DNA of 64,000 nt from Variovorax beijingensis. Its GTDB lineage: Bacteria > Pseudomonadota > Gammaproteobacteria > Burkholderiales > Burkholderiaceae_C. The position numbers and the translations under genes are program-made. Below, piece after piece: positions 43,976 to 52,537 of this stretch (position 1 is its first letter; each line of letters opens with the position of its first letter). Below the pieces are notes generated by a model. It was given only the letters and a program-made list of their open reading frames with translations. It had not been told where the DNA came from and searched no databases. The DNA lies in NCBI RefSeq assembly GCF_007828835.1, contig NZ_VIVL01000004.1:1-64000 (forward strand), given 5' to 3'.

Positions 43976-45130
43976 GTGACGGAGAAGCATGGCGTCGAGG
44001 GTAGTGGCGCATTGTTATTTGTCGTCAATATCGATTGGTTTTTCTTGTCTCATCGCTTGCCGATCGCTCTTGAGGCGATTCGTCAGGGATGGCAGGTTCA
44101 TATAGCTACAGGCTTGACCGACCGGAGGCAAGAATTAGAACGTCATGGACTGGTGGTGCATCCTCTTCAGTTGGAGCGCGCCGGCGTAGGCATAGTCAAT
44201 GCGGCAAGTTCCGCTTGGCAGTTGTTGAGGATTGTTCGCCGAGTACGGCCTCATGTAATCCACACAGTAACCATCAAACCCGTGCTTCTTGGGGGGATGG
44301 TGGCGCGATTGGCAAAGGTGCCGTCGCTCGTATCGGCTGTGCCGGGCTTGGGTTCGGTTTTCGTTGCTGACGGGCTAGTTGCCGGCTTGAAGCGTCTACT
44401 AGTTCGCGCCGGCTATCGAATGGCCTTGAAACACAGGAATCAGAAAGTCATTTTTCAGAACACGGGCGATCAGGACACCGTGCTGTCAATGACCGGGCTT
44501 GCTCGCTCTGATGTGGTGCTAATCCGGGGATCGGGTGCTGACTTGACTCGGTTTACACCTCAGCCGTTGCCGGAGGGTGTTCCGATCGTGGTCCTCGCTT
44601 CTCGACTGCTTTGGAACAAAGGAATCCAAGAGTTCGTAAGCGCTGCACGGTTGGTCAGGCAGGGTGGAGTGAGCTCGAGATTTGTGTTGGTGGGTACTCC
44701 AGACGCAGCAAGCCCTACCAGTGTTCCAGAGCGTCAGATCGAAGAATGGGTGGACGAGGGTGTCATTGAATGGTGGGGCCAGCGATCCGACATGGAATCG
44801 GTATTGGCTGCAGCCAATCTGGTGGTGTTGCCCTCCTACAGCGAAGGTATTCCGAAGATTCTGATTGAGGCCGCCGCTTGCGCGCGGCCCGTCGTGACGA
44901 CGGATGTACCAGGATGCCGTGAAGCGATCGAGGTTGGCGTTACGGGCGTGGTGGTGCCGTGCCGTGACAGCGCTGCGTTAGCTAACGCTATCGAGGAATT
45001 GTTGGGCGATCCGGCCAAGTGCAAGCGGATGGGCGACGCTGGGCGTGTTCTCGCCGAGAGGGAGTACGACGTTGCGCATGTGGCCCGTGCTCATCTGCGG
45101 ATCTACTCGGATTTGAAGGCGCGGGCCTAG
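43976..45130 (+). CDS. Glycosyltransferase family 4 (PglA/WbpT-like)
   Basis: 384 residues from GTG 43976. LLFVVNIDWFFLSHRLPIAL and HTVTIKPVLLGGMVARLAKV are characteristic of GT4 enzymes that act on the first lipid-linked sugar, as in PglA and related proteins; VLASRLLWNKGIQEFVSAAR and LPSYSEGIPKILIEAAACAR follow in the donor domain. The adjacent phosphoglycosyl transferase and dehydratase support an early step in repeat assembly. Confidence 0.83.
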   Translation: MTEKHGVEGSGALLFVVNIDWFFLSHRLPIALEAIRQGWQVHIATGLTDRRQELERHGLVVHPLQLERAGVGIVNAASSAWQLLRIVRRVRPHVIHTVTIKPVLLGGMVARLAKVPSLVSAVPGLGSVFVADGLVAGLKRLLVRAGYRMALKHRNQKVIFQNTGDQDTVLSMTGLARSDVVLIRGSGADLTRFTPQPLPEGVPIVVLASRLLWNKGIQEFVSAARLVRQGGVSSRFVLVGTPDAASPTSVPERQIEEWVDEGVIEWWGQRSDMESVLAAANLVVLPSYSEGIPKILIEAAACARPVVTTDVPGCREAIEVGVTGVVVPCRDSAALANAIEELLGDPAKCKRMGDAGRVLAEREYDVAHVARAHLRIYSDLKARA

Positions 45131-45131
45131 C

Positions 45132-46124
45132 ATGGAAGCCGGAATTGAATTGGGTGCAGGACCCGTCCGCGCAAGAGGCCTGACGTTGATCACGGGTGCT
45201 ACAGGATTTGTCGGCCGGGCAGTCATGCGTCGGATCTTGGCCGACCCGTCCCGACGGGTCGTGGCGCCAGCCAGGCGCGAGACGGTATGGGGCGAAGAAC
45301 GTGTAAGACCACTGCTGGTTCTTGACCTTGCCACCTTCGACCGTTGGGGCGATGCACTTGCTGATGTGGATGCGGTGGTGCACTGCGCTGCCCGTGTGCA
45401 TGTGATGAATGAAGGTGCGGTCGACCCGTTGGCCGAATTCCGTCGCACCAACGTGCAGGGCACATTAACGTTAGCCAGGCAAGCGGCTGCTGCCGGAGTG
45501 CGGCGCTTTGTGTTTATCAGTTCGGTGAAGGTAAACGGTGAGTCGACTCAAGCTGGCTTGCCTTTCACGGCAGAGCAGGTACCAGCGCCGCAGGACGCCT
45601 ATGGCATTTCAAAGATGGAAGCCGAACAGGGCTTGCGAGAACTGTCGCAAACAACATCGATGGAGATCGTCGTCATTCGTCCGCCGTTGGTTTACGGCCC
45701 AGGCGTGAAGGCCAACTTTGCTTCGATGGCGCGCTGGCTCAAGAGGGGCGTGCCGTTGCCATTGGGAGCCATCGTCAATCAGCGCAGCTTGGTGGCACTC
45801 GACAACTTGGTTGACCTTGTAGCGGTGGCATTGGTTCATCCCAATGCGGCTGGGCAAACCTTCATGGTGTCGGACGGAGAAGACGTATCTACGACCGAAC
45901 TGCTGCGCCGTACCGCAGAGGCGCTGGGGCGCCGTGCACGACTGCTGCCAGTGCCCATGTCTTGGTTGGAGTTGGCTGCAGCGGTGCTGGGCAAACGGAC
46001 TGTGGCCCAACGCTTGTGCGGTTCGTTGCAGGTGGATATTTCCAAGACCTGCGAATTGCTTGGATGGCGTCCGCCAGTGGGCTTGGATGAAGCGTTGCGC
46101 AGGGCTGTGAGGAGTGCGACGTGA
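45132..46124 (+). CDS. SDR nucleotide-sugar ketoreductase/epimerase (WbpV-like)
   Basis: 330 residues. LTLITGATGFVGRAVMRRIL is the NAD(P) site, FVFISSVKVNGEST supplies Ser, DAYGISKMEAEQGL the Tyr-x3-Lys, and LVYGPGVKANF the substrate loop. It resembles WbpV-type UDP-4-keto-sugar reductases that work with WbpM-type dehydratases to make UDP-N-acetyl-quinovosamine or fucosamine. The start is 1 base after the previous stop and its end overlaps the next start by 4. Confidence 0.82.
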   Translation: MEAGIELGAGPVRARGLTLITGATGFVGRAVMRRILADPSRRVVAPARRETVWGEERVRPLLVLDLATFDRWGDALADVDAVVHCAARVHVMNEGAVDPLAEFRRTNVQGTLTLARQAAAAGVRRFVFISSVKVNGESTQAGLPFTAEQVPAPQDAYGISKMEAEQGLRELSQTTSMEIVVIRPPLVYGPGVKANFASMARWLKRGVPLPLGAIVNQRSLVALDNLVDLVAVALVHPNAAGQTFMVSDGEDVSTTELLRRTAEALGRRARLLPVPMSWLELAAAVLGKRTVAQRLCGSLQVDISKTCELLGWRPPVGLDEALRRAVRSAT

Positions 46125-46681
46125 AGCGGTGTTCTGATCTGTTGTTGGCGCTGCTGGCCTCGCTTTTTCTTGCGGGCCCTATCTTGTTCGTTGCGCTGCT
46201 GGTACGGCTGACCTCACGCGGTCCGGCGCTCTACTGGTCGGACCGAGTAGGGCGGCATAACGTGATCTTCAGAATGCCGAAGTTTCGCAGCATGCGAGTG
46301 GGGACGCCGGCTGTGGCCACCCATTTGCTCGCAGATCCCAAGGTCTATCTCACGCCCATTGGCTCCTTCTTGCGCAAGTCTAGTCTCGACGAGTTGCCGC
46401 AGTTATGGAGCATCTTGCGGGGCGACATGAGCTTTGTGGGGCCGCGGCCCGCACTGTTCAATCAAGAAGACCTCATCGCATTGCGCACCGAGCAGGGTGT
46501 GCATGCGCTGGTACCGGGGCTCACTGGGTGGGCGCAGGTCAACGGACGAGATGAGTTGCCGATTCCCGACAAGGTCAAGCTCGATGCGGAATACCTGCAT
46601 CGACGTTCTTTGGTTTTCGACATTCGCATTCTCTGGCTCACCTTTGTCAAGGTGATGCGCCGTGACGGCGTTGCTCATTAA
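46121..46681 (+). CDS. Monotopic phosphoglycosyl transferase (PglC/WcaJ C-terminal type)
   Basis: 186 residues. One N-terminal re-entrant hydrophobic helix, then MPKFRSMRVGTP, LRKSSLDELPQLWSILRGDM (with the catalytic DE pair) and GPRPALF, followed by VPGLTGWAQVNGRDELP. It transfers a sugar-phosphate from UDP to undecaprenyl phosphate and thereby starts the repeat. Size is that of minimal PglC, without the extra WcaJ membrane domain. Confidence 0.92.
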   Translation: MKRCSDLLLALLASLFLAGPILFVALLVRLTSRGPALYWSDRVGRHNVIFRMPKFRSMRVGTPAVATHLLADPKVYLTPIGSFLRKSSLDELPQLWSILRGDMSFVGPRPALFNQEDLIALRTEQGVHALVPGLTGWAQVNGRDELPIPDKVKLDAEYLHRRSLVFDIRILWLTFVKVMRRDGVAH

Positions 46682-46695
46682 ACAACGAGGGAATC

Positions 46696-47334
46696 ATGAA
46701 ACGTTTGCTGATCATCGGAGGAGGCGGCCATGGACGCTCCGTGGCAGAAGCTGTGCTCCTGTCGAAGCAACGGCAGGAGCAGTGCTTCGAACTCACTGCT
46801 TTTCTCGATGATGCGGCCAAGCCACATCAGCATGTATGGGATTGGCCCGTGTGGGGCACGACAGCCATGCTTCCCGAGTGCAGAGGAAGAGTGGACGCAG
46901 TGGTAGTTGCTATTGGCAACAACACTTTGCGCGAGGCATTGCATCGGCGCGTGCATGCCGCGGGGCTGTCGCTAGCCACAGTCATGCATCCAACCGCTGT
47001 GGTGTCGCCCCGCGCCTCCATAGGAGCGGGAGGGGTCATCATGGCTGGCGCTATTGTGGGCACTGAGGCTCAGCTTGGCGAAGGTGTGATCATCAATTGC
47101 GGAGCGGTGGTCGACCATGATTGCGTAGTTGAGGACTTTGCCCACTTGGGAGGCAACGCCAGCATGGCCGGTGGCGCGGTCCTCGGTCGAGGCGCATGGA
47201 TGCAGGTTGGTGCCTCTTTGGGCTATGGCGTTGAGTTGCCTGCAAGAGCGGTGTTGCGCGCAGGTGAGGCGATGTCCGTCGATCAGGAGACGAGTCATTG
47301 CGTTCAGGCAGTCGCTCATGGAGCGACGGAATGA
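46696..47334 (+). CDS. PglD-like sugar N-acetyltransferase
   Basis: 212 residues. N-terminal Rossmann-like subdomain MKRLLIIGGGGHGRSVAEAV, then a beta-helix with VMHPTAVVSPRASIGAGGVI, INCGAVVDHDCVVEDF (catalytic His region) and LGGNASMAGGAVLG. PglD proteins acetylate the C4 amine of UDP-4-amino sugars. With PglF in the cluster this suggests a di-N-acetylated bacillosamine-like sugar, although a dedicated PglE is not obvious. Confidence 0.87.
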   Translation: MKRLLIIGGGGHGRSVAEAVLLSKQRQEQCFELTAFLDDAAKPHQHVWDWPVWGTTAMLPECRGRVDAVVVAIGNNTLREALHRRVHAAGLSLATVMHPTAVVSPRASIGAGGVIMAGAIVGTEAQLGEGVIINCGAVVDHDCVVEDFAHLGGNASMAGGAVLGRGAWMQVGASLGYGVELPARAVLRAGEAMSVDQETSHCVQAVAHGATE

Positions 47335-47702
47335 TCAAGCTTCCGATCGTTCGCAAGAATATTTGGCGCTATGGCTTCTGGTTCTGCGCCATTGGAATTC
47401 TGGTGATGTCGCTTGCACCGATCACTGTATCCATGCCCACCACCGGCTGGGACAAGAGCAACCACAGCTTGGGATTTGCGGTGTTGGGGCTGCTGGGCTG
47501 CTGGGCCTGGCCCGGGCGCGCCGCCGTTGTCTTGCCTGCACTGCTGGCCTATGGCGGGGCCATCGAACTGCTTCAGGCGTTCACGCCTGATCGTTTTGTT
47601 GAAGCCGCTGACTTTCTGGCTGATGCGGTCGGGTTGCTGCTGGGCGCAGGTTTGGCGTTCTTGCTGGACCGCTGGTGCCCCGTGAGCGAGGGGGCGAAAT
47701 GA
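47331..47702 (+). CDS. VanZ-like membrane protein
   Basis: 123 residues from ATG 47331, overlapping the previous stop by 4 bases. Four hydrophobic segments; WDKSNHSLGFAVLGLLG and GGAIELLQAFTPDRFVEAAD with DFLADAVGLLLG match the VanZ family (conserved Asp-Lys and the E-x-x-Q/D-x-x-x-N-like region). Function in polysaccharide clusters is unknown. Confidence 0.8.
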   Translation: MIKLPIVRKNIWRYGFWFCAIGILVMSLAPITVSMPTTGWDKSNHSLGFAVLGLLGCWAWPGRAAVVLPALLAYGGAIELLQAFTPDRFVEAADFLADAVGLLLGAGLAFLLDRWCPVSEGAK

Positions 47703-47754
47703 CCGATTCACGGCATCGCCGGCTTGTTGATAAGAATTTCTCGAGGGAATCCAC

Positions 47755-49749
47755 ATGATCGATCGTTTGGCCCAGCCTATGTTGGCACTGCCGCGTCCCA
47801 TGAAGCGGCTCTTGGCTTTGGCGGTGGATGCCGGCCTGTGTGTCTTGTGCGTGTGGCTCGCACTCAGCCTGCGCTACGAGCAGTGGGTCGAATTGAGAGG
47901 GGCGCATTGGCTGGCCGTAGGCGCGGCGATCATGTTGGCGCTGCCGCTGTTCGTGGTCACGGGTTTGTACCGAGCGATCTTCCGGTACGCCGGCAGCGCG
48001 GCGTTGATGGCCATCATGCGGGCGTGCTTCGTTTTCAGCGTGGGCTATGTCCTGATGTTCACTGTGGTCGGGGTGGACGGCGTTCCGCGAACAGTGGGCC
48101 TGCTGGTGCCCGCGCTGCTGCTGTTGACGGTAGGCGCCTCTCGATTGTTTGCGCGCTATTGGCTGGGCGGCCTCTACACACAGGTGCTGCGCGGCAAGAC
48201 GCTTCCGCAGGTGGTGATTTACGGCGCTGGCAAGGCCGGGCGCCAGTTGGCCGCAGCGCTGTCGCACAGCCCGGAGATGGTGGTGCGGCTGTTCGTCGAC
48301 GATTCGCCGCATCTACAAGGCCGCACCCTCAACGGTCTGCCCATTTACCCGCCGTCCTGGCTCAAGGCCAACGCGGCCGCTCAGGGCATTACCGACGTGC
48401 TTTTGGCGTTGCCGTCAGTGTCGCAAGGGCGCAGGGCGCAGATCCTGAACGAACTCTTGTCGTTGCACCTGCATGTGCGCACGCTACCCGGCATGGCGGA
48501 CCTGGCGCAGGGGCGAGTGCAGGTCAAGGACCTGATGGAGGTCGACATCGAAGACCTGCTGGGCCGGGACCCGGTGGCGCCGGACGAAGATCTGTTGCAT
48601 CGCCATGTGCGCGGCAAGGTGGTGCTGGTGACTGGTGCGGGCGGTTCTATTGGCAGCGAGCTGTGCCGCCAGATCGCGCAGTTGAAGCCTTCGGTGCTGC
48701 TGCTGGTGGAGTGGAGCGAATACGCGCTCTATGCCATTCACCGCGAATTGGAGCAGAAGGCGCCCGCTCTGAGCGTGGTGCCGCTGCTGGCCTCCGTGTG
48801 CGATGCGGCGCGCATGCGGCAGATCATGGGCGTGTGGCGGCCCAGCACCGTCTATCACGCCGCGGCCTACAAGCACGTGCCGCTGGTCGAGCACAACCCC
48901 GTGGAGGGCTTGATCAACAACGCGCTGGGCACGCTCACGGCGGCATTGGCGGCGCGGGACCATGGCGTGGGCCAGTTCGTGCTGGTCAGCACCGACAAGG
49001 CCGTGCGGCCGACCAACATCATGGGTGCGAGTAAGCGCCTGGCCGAAATGACGCTGCAGGGCCTGGCCCAACAGAAGCCGAGCACCTGCTTTTCGATGGT
49101 GCGCTTTGGCAATGTGCTGGGCTCCAGCGGCTCGGTGGTGCCTCTGTTCCGCCAGCAGATCGAGGCGGGCGGACCGATCACGCTCACGCATGAAGACATC
49201 ACGCGCTACTTCATGACCATTCCCGAAGCGGCGCAACTGGTGATCCAGGCCGGCGCCATGGCCGAGGGCGGCGACGTGTTTGTGCTGGAGATGGGCGAGC
49301 CGGTGCGCATCATCGACCTGGCACGCCGCCTGGTGGAACTGTCGGGCCGAACGGTGTGCGACGCGCGCAACCCCGAAGGCGATATCGAGCTGCTGATTAC
49401 CGGCTTGCGGCCGGGCGAAAAGCTCTATGAAGAACTTCTGATTGGTGACAACGCCATGCCCACCGCCCATCCACGCGTGATGAAGGCGCATGAGGCGTGC
49501 CCGCCCTGGGCAGAACTGGCACAGCAGATCGACGAGCTAGGCGCACTGCTCGAGCGCAATGACGTGCCTGCGATCAAATGCAAACTCCAGGAGCTTCTGG
49601 GCGGCTACCTCCCGCATGCGGAGGTGGTGGACTGGGTGTACATGGAGCTTGAACGCCAGAACGAGGCGCTGCCAGCGCTGGTATCGGCAACGCCGGATGG
49701 CACCGCCCCTGCTGCTGCAGTGCCACCGCAGGTACTCGCCCCAGTCTGA
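47755..49749 (+). CDS. wbpM: PglF/WbpM-type UDP-GlcNAc 4,6-dehydratase
   Basis: 664 residues. Four N-terminal membrane helices (about 15-135), a first Rossmann-like domain (VVIYGAGKAGRQLAAALS), then the catalytic SDR domain from about 285: GKVVLVTGAGGSIGSELCRQ, YHAAAYKHVPLVEHNPVEGL, LVSTDKAVRPTNIMGASKRL (the Thr-Asp-Lys and Met-x3-Lys arrangement of this family) and FGNVLGSSGSVVPLFRQQI. It makes UDP-4-keto-6-deoxy-GlcNAc, the precursor for QuiNAc, FucNAc or bacillosamine. Last gene of the plus-strand cluster. Confidence 0.92.
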   Translation: MIDRLAQPMLALPRPMKRLLALAVDAGLCVLCVWLALSLRYEQWVELRGAHWLAVGAAIMLALPLFVVTGLYRAIFRYAGSAALMAIMRACFVFSVGYVLMFTVVGVDGVPRTVGLLVPALLLLTVGASRLFARYWLGGLYTQVLRGKTLPQVVIYGAGKAGRQLAAALSHSPEMVVRLFVDDSPHLQGRTLNGLPIYPPSWLKANAAAQGITDVLLALPSVSQGRRAQILNELLSLHLHVRTLPGMADLAQGRVQVKDLMEVDIEDLLGRDPVAPDEDLLHRHVRGKVVLVTGAGGSIGSELCRQIAQLKPSVLLLVEWSEYALYAIHRELEQKAPALSVVPLLASVCDAARMRQIMGVWRPSTVYHAAAYKHVPLVEHNPVEGLINNALGTLTAALAARDHGVGQFVLVSTDKAVRPTNIMGASKRLAEMTLQGLAQQKPSTCFSMVRFGNVLGSSGSVVPLFRQQIEAGGPITLTHEDITRYFMTIPEAAQLVIQAGAMAEGGDVFVLEMGEPVRIIDLARRLVELSGRTVCDARNPEGDIELLITGLRPGEKLYEELLIGDNAMPTAHPRVMKAHEACPPWAELAQQIDELGALLERNDVPAIKCKLQELLGGYLPHAEVVDWVYMELERQNEALPALVSATPDGTAPAAAVPPQVLAPV

Positions 49750-49764
49750 TTTCACATCGGGGCG
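49737..49764. terminator. Possible bidirectional hairpin between convergent operons
   Basis: CGCCCC (49737-49742) pairs with GGGGCG (49759-49764) over a 16-base loop, spanning the stop of the dehydratase gene. No clear T-run; low confidence as a terminator. Confidence 0.3.
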
Positions 49765-49807
49765 CTGGGCGACGTCTCCGCACTGCCCCCGCCCCTGACC
49801 TGCGGGT

Positions 49808-52075
49808 CTATTCGTTGTATTTGTACGCCGTGTACCGGTAGCCGCCGTAGCGGTAGCCATGGCTGCCGTAGTGGCGCCGCGTCAGGTCGATGCCGTTGAA
49901 GATCACGCCGCTGACCGCCTTTCCAGCATGCGCGAGGCGCTTGGCGCTTTCATTGAGTTCGCCAAGCTGGGTCTGATCTGCGCGGGCCACCAGCAGCACT
50001 GCACCCATGTACGGTGCGACGGCGGCCGTGTCAGCGGCCACCAGTACCGGGGGCGTGTCGATGACGACCAGCTCGTACTGCGCGGAGAGCGCGTCGAGCA
50101 GGCGGATGAAGGTCTCCGACATCAGCATGTCGGCCGGATTGGTCGGCAGCTTGCCGGTGGTCAGCACGTCAAGGTTGGGCAGCACTTGCGAGCGGATGGC
50201 TTGCTGCATTGAAAGCTCGCCAGCCAGCAGTTCCGAGAGGCCGCCCTCGCGTGGCAGACCGAACTGCTTGTTCAGGTGGCCCTTGCGCATGTCGGCATCG
50301 ATCAGCAGCACCCGCTTGCCGGCGTGGGCCATGATGGCGGCGAAGTTGCCTGAAACAAAGCTCTTGCCAATGCCTGGCGTTGCGCCGGTGATGAGCACGC
50401 GGTTGTTGCCGGCCTCCATCGTGGCGAATTGCAGTGCAATGCGCAGGCTGCGCAGTGCCTCGATGGGGGGGCTTTCCGGGTGGGTCACTGCCAGAAGCTG
50501 AATGCCTCTGGCACCCGCTGCAACGCTTTGATCGAGCGTCGTTTGGTCGGGCGTGAAGGGCACGACCGAATAGACCGAGAGGCCGGTGTGGGCCTCGATC
50601 TCCTGCGGATCCTTGATGCCTGCGAAAAAGTTGCTGCGCACAATGGCCAGTACTGCGCCGGCTAAGAGGCCCAGCACCAATGCCAGCGCTACGACAAGCG
50701 ACTTTTGTGGCTTGATTGGTTCTTTTGGCTTCACTGCCTTGTCGAGCAGGCGCACGTTGCCGGTCTTGCCCTCCTTCACCAGGCGCAGTTGCAGTGCATT
50801 GTTCTGCAGCGACTGGTAAAGCCCGCTATTCACTCGCACGTCGCGCTCAAGGCGCAGCGCATCTTGCTGCATTGTGGGCATGCGGCTTACGCGCGCGTTG
50901 AGGCCGCTGATCTCTTTCTCGATAGCGCCGATCTGCCCATCTATGATCTTCACGCGCGAGTTGGCGTCGGTGAAGCGTGCCGCCACCTCGCGTCGGCGCT
51001 GCTGAGTTTCGAGGAGCTTGGTCTGCAACTCGATGGTCTGGGCCAGCACGCCCTTGGCTTCTTCGTCAAAGGCCACGGTGCCGTTCTTGTTCCGAAAGCG
51101 GGTGTAGGCATCTTCGGAGGCTTCAAGCTGGCGCTTGAATTCAGGCAACTGCTCATCGAGGAACTGCAGTGTCTTCTGTGCCTCGGCTGCCTTGCGCTCG
51201 ACGTTCTGCTGCACGTACTGCTCGCCAATGGCATTGAGGATGCGGGAAAGCCGGTCGCGATCGCTGTCTTGCAGCGCCACGCTGATCACGTTCGATTGCT
51301 TGCCTTGTTCTCCGAGCTGCAGGCGTTTTTGTAGATCTTCGATAGTGCTGAGTTGCGAAGCGCGCGATACGACGAATTGCGCGCCGAGTTTTCCTTCAAG
51401 CTTGTCGATCAGCAGGTCGATGGCGCCGTCTTCGAGCGCATGATGCAGCGGCTGGCCAACGGTGCCGGTCAGAGGCTGGCCCAGTTCCGCGTGCGTCACC
51501 GTGTATTTGCCTTCGCCCTGAGCGGTGACCAGGAAGGGCGCTTCGTCTTCAAGGTCCGTCGGCACATCGAGGCGTGCGACGCTGATTCGTTCCTTGCCGT
51601 TGACGTAGCCGCCGATGCCGAGAAAGCCGGGCTCCGAAAGCCCGTCGGCCCGCCGCGCCAGCCAATGTCCGACTACCGGCAGGTAACGCGGCTTGGCGTC
51701 GATATAGGCACGTGTCTGGTCCACGGCTGCACCTAGCACCATACGCGAGCGAATGACCTGGATCTCACCTGTAGCGGGCGTCTTTACGTCGAAGAGACTG
51801 GAGGTCTCGCCAAGGAAGCCTTTGGCATCTGGTGCAGCGTCCTCAACCTGAATCAGTAGGTTCGATTGGTAGACCGGGGTGGAGAGTAGCGCGTAAGCCA
51901 CGCCGAGCACTAGCGCCAGCACAGTGACGGCTGCAACCAGCCACTTGCGGTCGATCAGAATGTCGATCCACTCCGACAGGTTGATCACATCGTCATCGTC
52001 CGGCCGTGCAGTCAAGGACGCAGCAGCTTGGCCGCCCCGCACAGCATTGGAAGTGGTCACAACAGGAGTGTTCAT
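49808..52075 (-). CDS. wzc: Wzc-like tyrosine autokinase and chain-length regulator
   Basis: 755 residues from ATG 52073-52075. Wzz domain with two membrane helices (WLVAAVTVLALVLGVAYALL near 55 and KSLVVALALVLGLLAGAVLA near 465), a periplasmic coiled coil between them, and a C-terminal BY-kinase: TGATPGIGKSFVSGNFAAI (Walker A), VLLIDADMRKGHLNKQFG (Walker A') and YELVVIDTPPVL (Walker B). The tail is Tyr-rich (YGSHGYRYGGYRYTAYKYNE), the autophosphorylation cluster. It controls export and length with the Wza-like protein. Its ATG overlaps the phosphatase stop as ATGA. Confidence 0.93.
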   Translation of the reverse strand: MNTPVVTTSNAVRGGQAAASLTARPDDDDVINLSEWIDILIDRKWLVAAVTVLALVLGVAYALLSTPVYQSNLLIQVEDAAPDAKGFLGETSSLFDVKTPATGEIQVIRSRMVLGAAVDQTRAYIDAKPRYLPVVGHWLARRADGLSEPGFLGIGGYVNGKERISVARLDVPTDLEDEAPFLVTAQGEGKYTVTHAELGQPLTGTVGQPLHHALEDGAIDLLIDKLEGKLGAQFVVSRASQLSTIEDLQKRLQLGEQGKQSNVISVALQDSDRDRLSRILNAIGEQYVQQNVERKAAEAQKTLQFLDEQLPEFKRQLEASEDAYTRFRNKNGTVAFDEEAKGVLAQTIELQTKLLETQQRRREVAARFTDANSRVKIIDGQIGAIEKEISGLNARVSRMPTMQQDALRLERDVRVNSGLYQSLQNNALQLRLVKEGKTGNVRLLDKAVKPKEPIKPQKSLVVALALVLGLLAGAVLAIVRSNFFAGIKDPQEIEAHTGLSVYSVVPFTPDQTTLDQSVAAGARGIQLLAVTHPESPPIEALRSLRIALQFATMEAGNNRVLITGATPGIGKSFVSGNFAAIMAHAGKRVLLIDADMRKGHLNKQFGLPREGGLSELLAGELSMQQAIRSQVLPNLDVLTTGKLPTNPADMLMSETFIRLLDALSAQYELVVIDTPPVLVAADTAAVAPYMGAVLLVARADQTQLGELNESAKRLAHAGKAVSGVIFNGIDLTRRHYGSHGYRYGGYRYTAYKYNE

Positions 52076-52506
52076 TTGAATTGCCGAATGCGCTCGGCCC
52101 ATGTCTTGACGCCGGCGTCGATGAGTTGAAGTGCGTGCTCGAATGCTTCCTGGCCCATGCGGTAGGGGTCAGGGATGTTCAGCTTGGCGGTTTCGGCAAG
52201 CCGAAAGACCCTGCCGCGCGTAAGCGGGTAGTTGTTTTCGATGTGTCGGCGCTGCCCGTCGTCCATGGTGAGGATGAGGTCGGCCTGCACGCACATGGAC
52301 TGGGTGATCTGGCGCGCCCTGTGCGCGCTCAGGTCGAGCCCGCGCGCGGCCATCAGCTCCTGGGCGATGGGGTCCGCAGGGTGGCCGATCAATGCACCCG
52401 TGCCGGCCGACGACACGGTGATCTCCGGCAGCGCATCAGCCAGCAGGACATGCGCCATCGGGCTTCGGCAGATGTTGCCGATGCAAACGACAAGAACGGA
52501 TTTCAA
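52072..52506 (-). CDS. wzb: Low-molecular-weight protein tyrosine phosphatase (Wzb-like)
   Basis: 144 residues from TTG 52504-52506, chosen because AAAGGCGG lies just upstream; an ATG at 52530 would add eight residues but has no ribosome site. The active site is VCIGNICRSPMA (C-x5-R), and the general acid is in IPDPYRMG. It dephosphorylates the Tyr tail of the Wzc kinase encoded immediately downstream. Confidence 0.92.
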   Translation of the reverse strand: MKSVLVVCIGNICRSPMAHVLLADALPEITVSSAGTGALIGHPADPIAQELMAARGLDLSAHRARQITQSMCVQADLILTMDDGQRRHIENNYPLTRGRVFRLAETAKLNIPDPYRMGQEAFEHALQLIDAGVKTWAERIRQFK

Positions 52507-52537
52507 TGTGTCCGCCTTTCTTCCATACAAAAAAAGC

